DNA of 21,734 nt from Plakobranchus ocellatus (lineage: Eukaryota > Mollusca > Gastropoda > Plakobranchidae): positions 340,945 through 362,678 of the forward strand of contig BLXT01005709.1 of NCBI GenBank assembly GCA_019648995.1. The letters run 5' to 3'. The position numbers and the translations under genes are program-made. Of the stretch, positions 1 to 21,734 are shown piece by piece. The notes under the pieces were generated by a model, which was not told where the DNA came from, made no database searches, and worked only from the letters and a program-made list of their open reading frames with translations. The first letter of the stretch is position 1, and the number at the start of each line of letters is the position of its first letter.

Positions 1-21381
<21,381 letters not shown>

Positions 21382-21734
21382 CTGAGGGAGGGGAGGCAGC
21401 AGGTGGCAATTAAAAAATTAGAAGCAAATAATTTTATGTATTCAAGACCCTCAAAAATTCCTTTTTAACTTAATGATAAGGCTTGAAAAATTTGAAATAA
21501 TGAAATAATACATAGTATAAGCCTTTTGATCCCAAATGTCTAATTTAAGATGTCTATGGAAATGCTCTCTAAGGACTAGCGTACAGCCCCTGAAGCAGGT
21601 TTCAAATCTTCAGGACCAGCATGCTTCAGATATTTACTTCAATCAAACAATTTGGTAAATTTATGCCTCTAAGGACGAAGGTTGTCATTTCATGTCCAAG
21701 GAGTCTTTAAAATTTTACTTCTGTGAGCCAAAAT
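21382..21734 (-). other. Intron upstream of exon 1 (partial)
   Basis: This is the 3' end of the preceding intron. It ends in a good acceptor with a pyrimidine-rich tract (CTCCCCTCCCTCAG on the sense strand) next to exon 1. I see no further exon in the remaining sequence; earlier tail exons must lie beyond the window. Confidence 0.6.

Overview
The window is eukaryotic genomic DNA, AT-rich and intron-dense. It carries one recognisable gene, on the minus strand: an internal part of an axonemal dynein heavy chain. I could follow 20 consecutive coding exons, from 21381 down to 1. They are joined by 19 introns of about 0.4-2.1 kb. All have GT-AG borders, and the reading frame stays open across all 19 junctions (3025 coding bases, 1008 complete codons). 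Both ends of the gene lie outside the window. The start codon, promoter and first part of the tail are beyond 21734. The rest of the linker, the AAA+ motor ring, the stalk and the stop codon are below position 1.

Region by region, read 5' to 3' on the minus strand: exons 1-11 (21381 to 9552) encode the tail domain DHC_N1, which pairs heavy chains and carries intermediate chains. Exons 12-14 (8643 to 6138) continue the tail, including the family motif LLKKYGQ..P. Exons 15-20 (5704 to 1) enter the DHC_N2/linker region, with the LKQVWE, W..H.W..MN and NPAMRTRHW motifs. The landmarks GWIRVD..PIKQ, SLDEFDHEIDTY and F.ELEHHQ..L look most like the outer-arm beta class (DNAH9/11/17) as I remember it, but the exact orthologue is not settled. 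Two Ser/Arg-rich, probably disordered insertions interrupt the conserved core. One spans exons 9-10. The other is the whole of exon 19, an in-frame 165-bp exon that could be skipped without breaking the frame.

The introns hold short repeats and small mobile-element relics: a 78-bp tandem triplication that copies the 3' splice site of exon 20, a 37-bp duplication at the acceptor of exon 8, a 96-bp GC-rich insertion with perfect 13-bp direct repeats, a 305-bp TTAA-flanked inverted-repeat element, a degenerate ~60-bp repeat array, and several CT/TA microsatellites. No plus-strand gene is convincing. I see no rRNA, CRISPR array or bacterial-type signal.

The organism is most likely an invertebrate animal with motile cilia. 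The AT-rich introns, CT/TA compound microsatellites and TTAA element would fit a mollusc or another lophotrochozoan, but that is a weak guess. Nothing here amounts to a new multi-gene system. The most notable points are the two lineage-specific-looking tail insertions and the duplicated splice acceptor.
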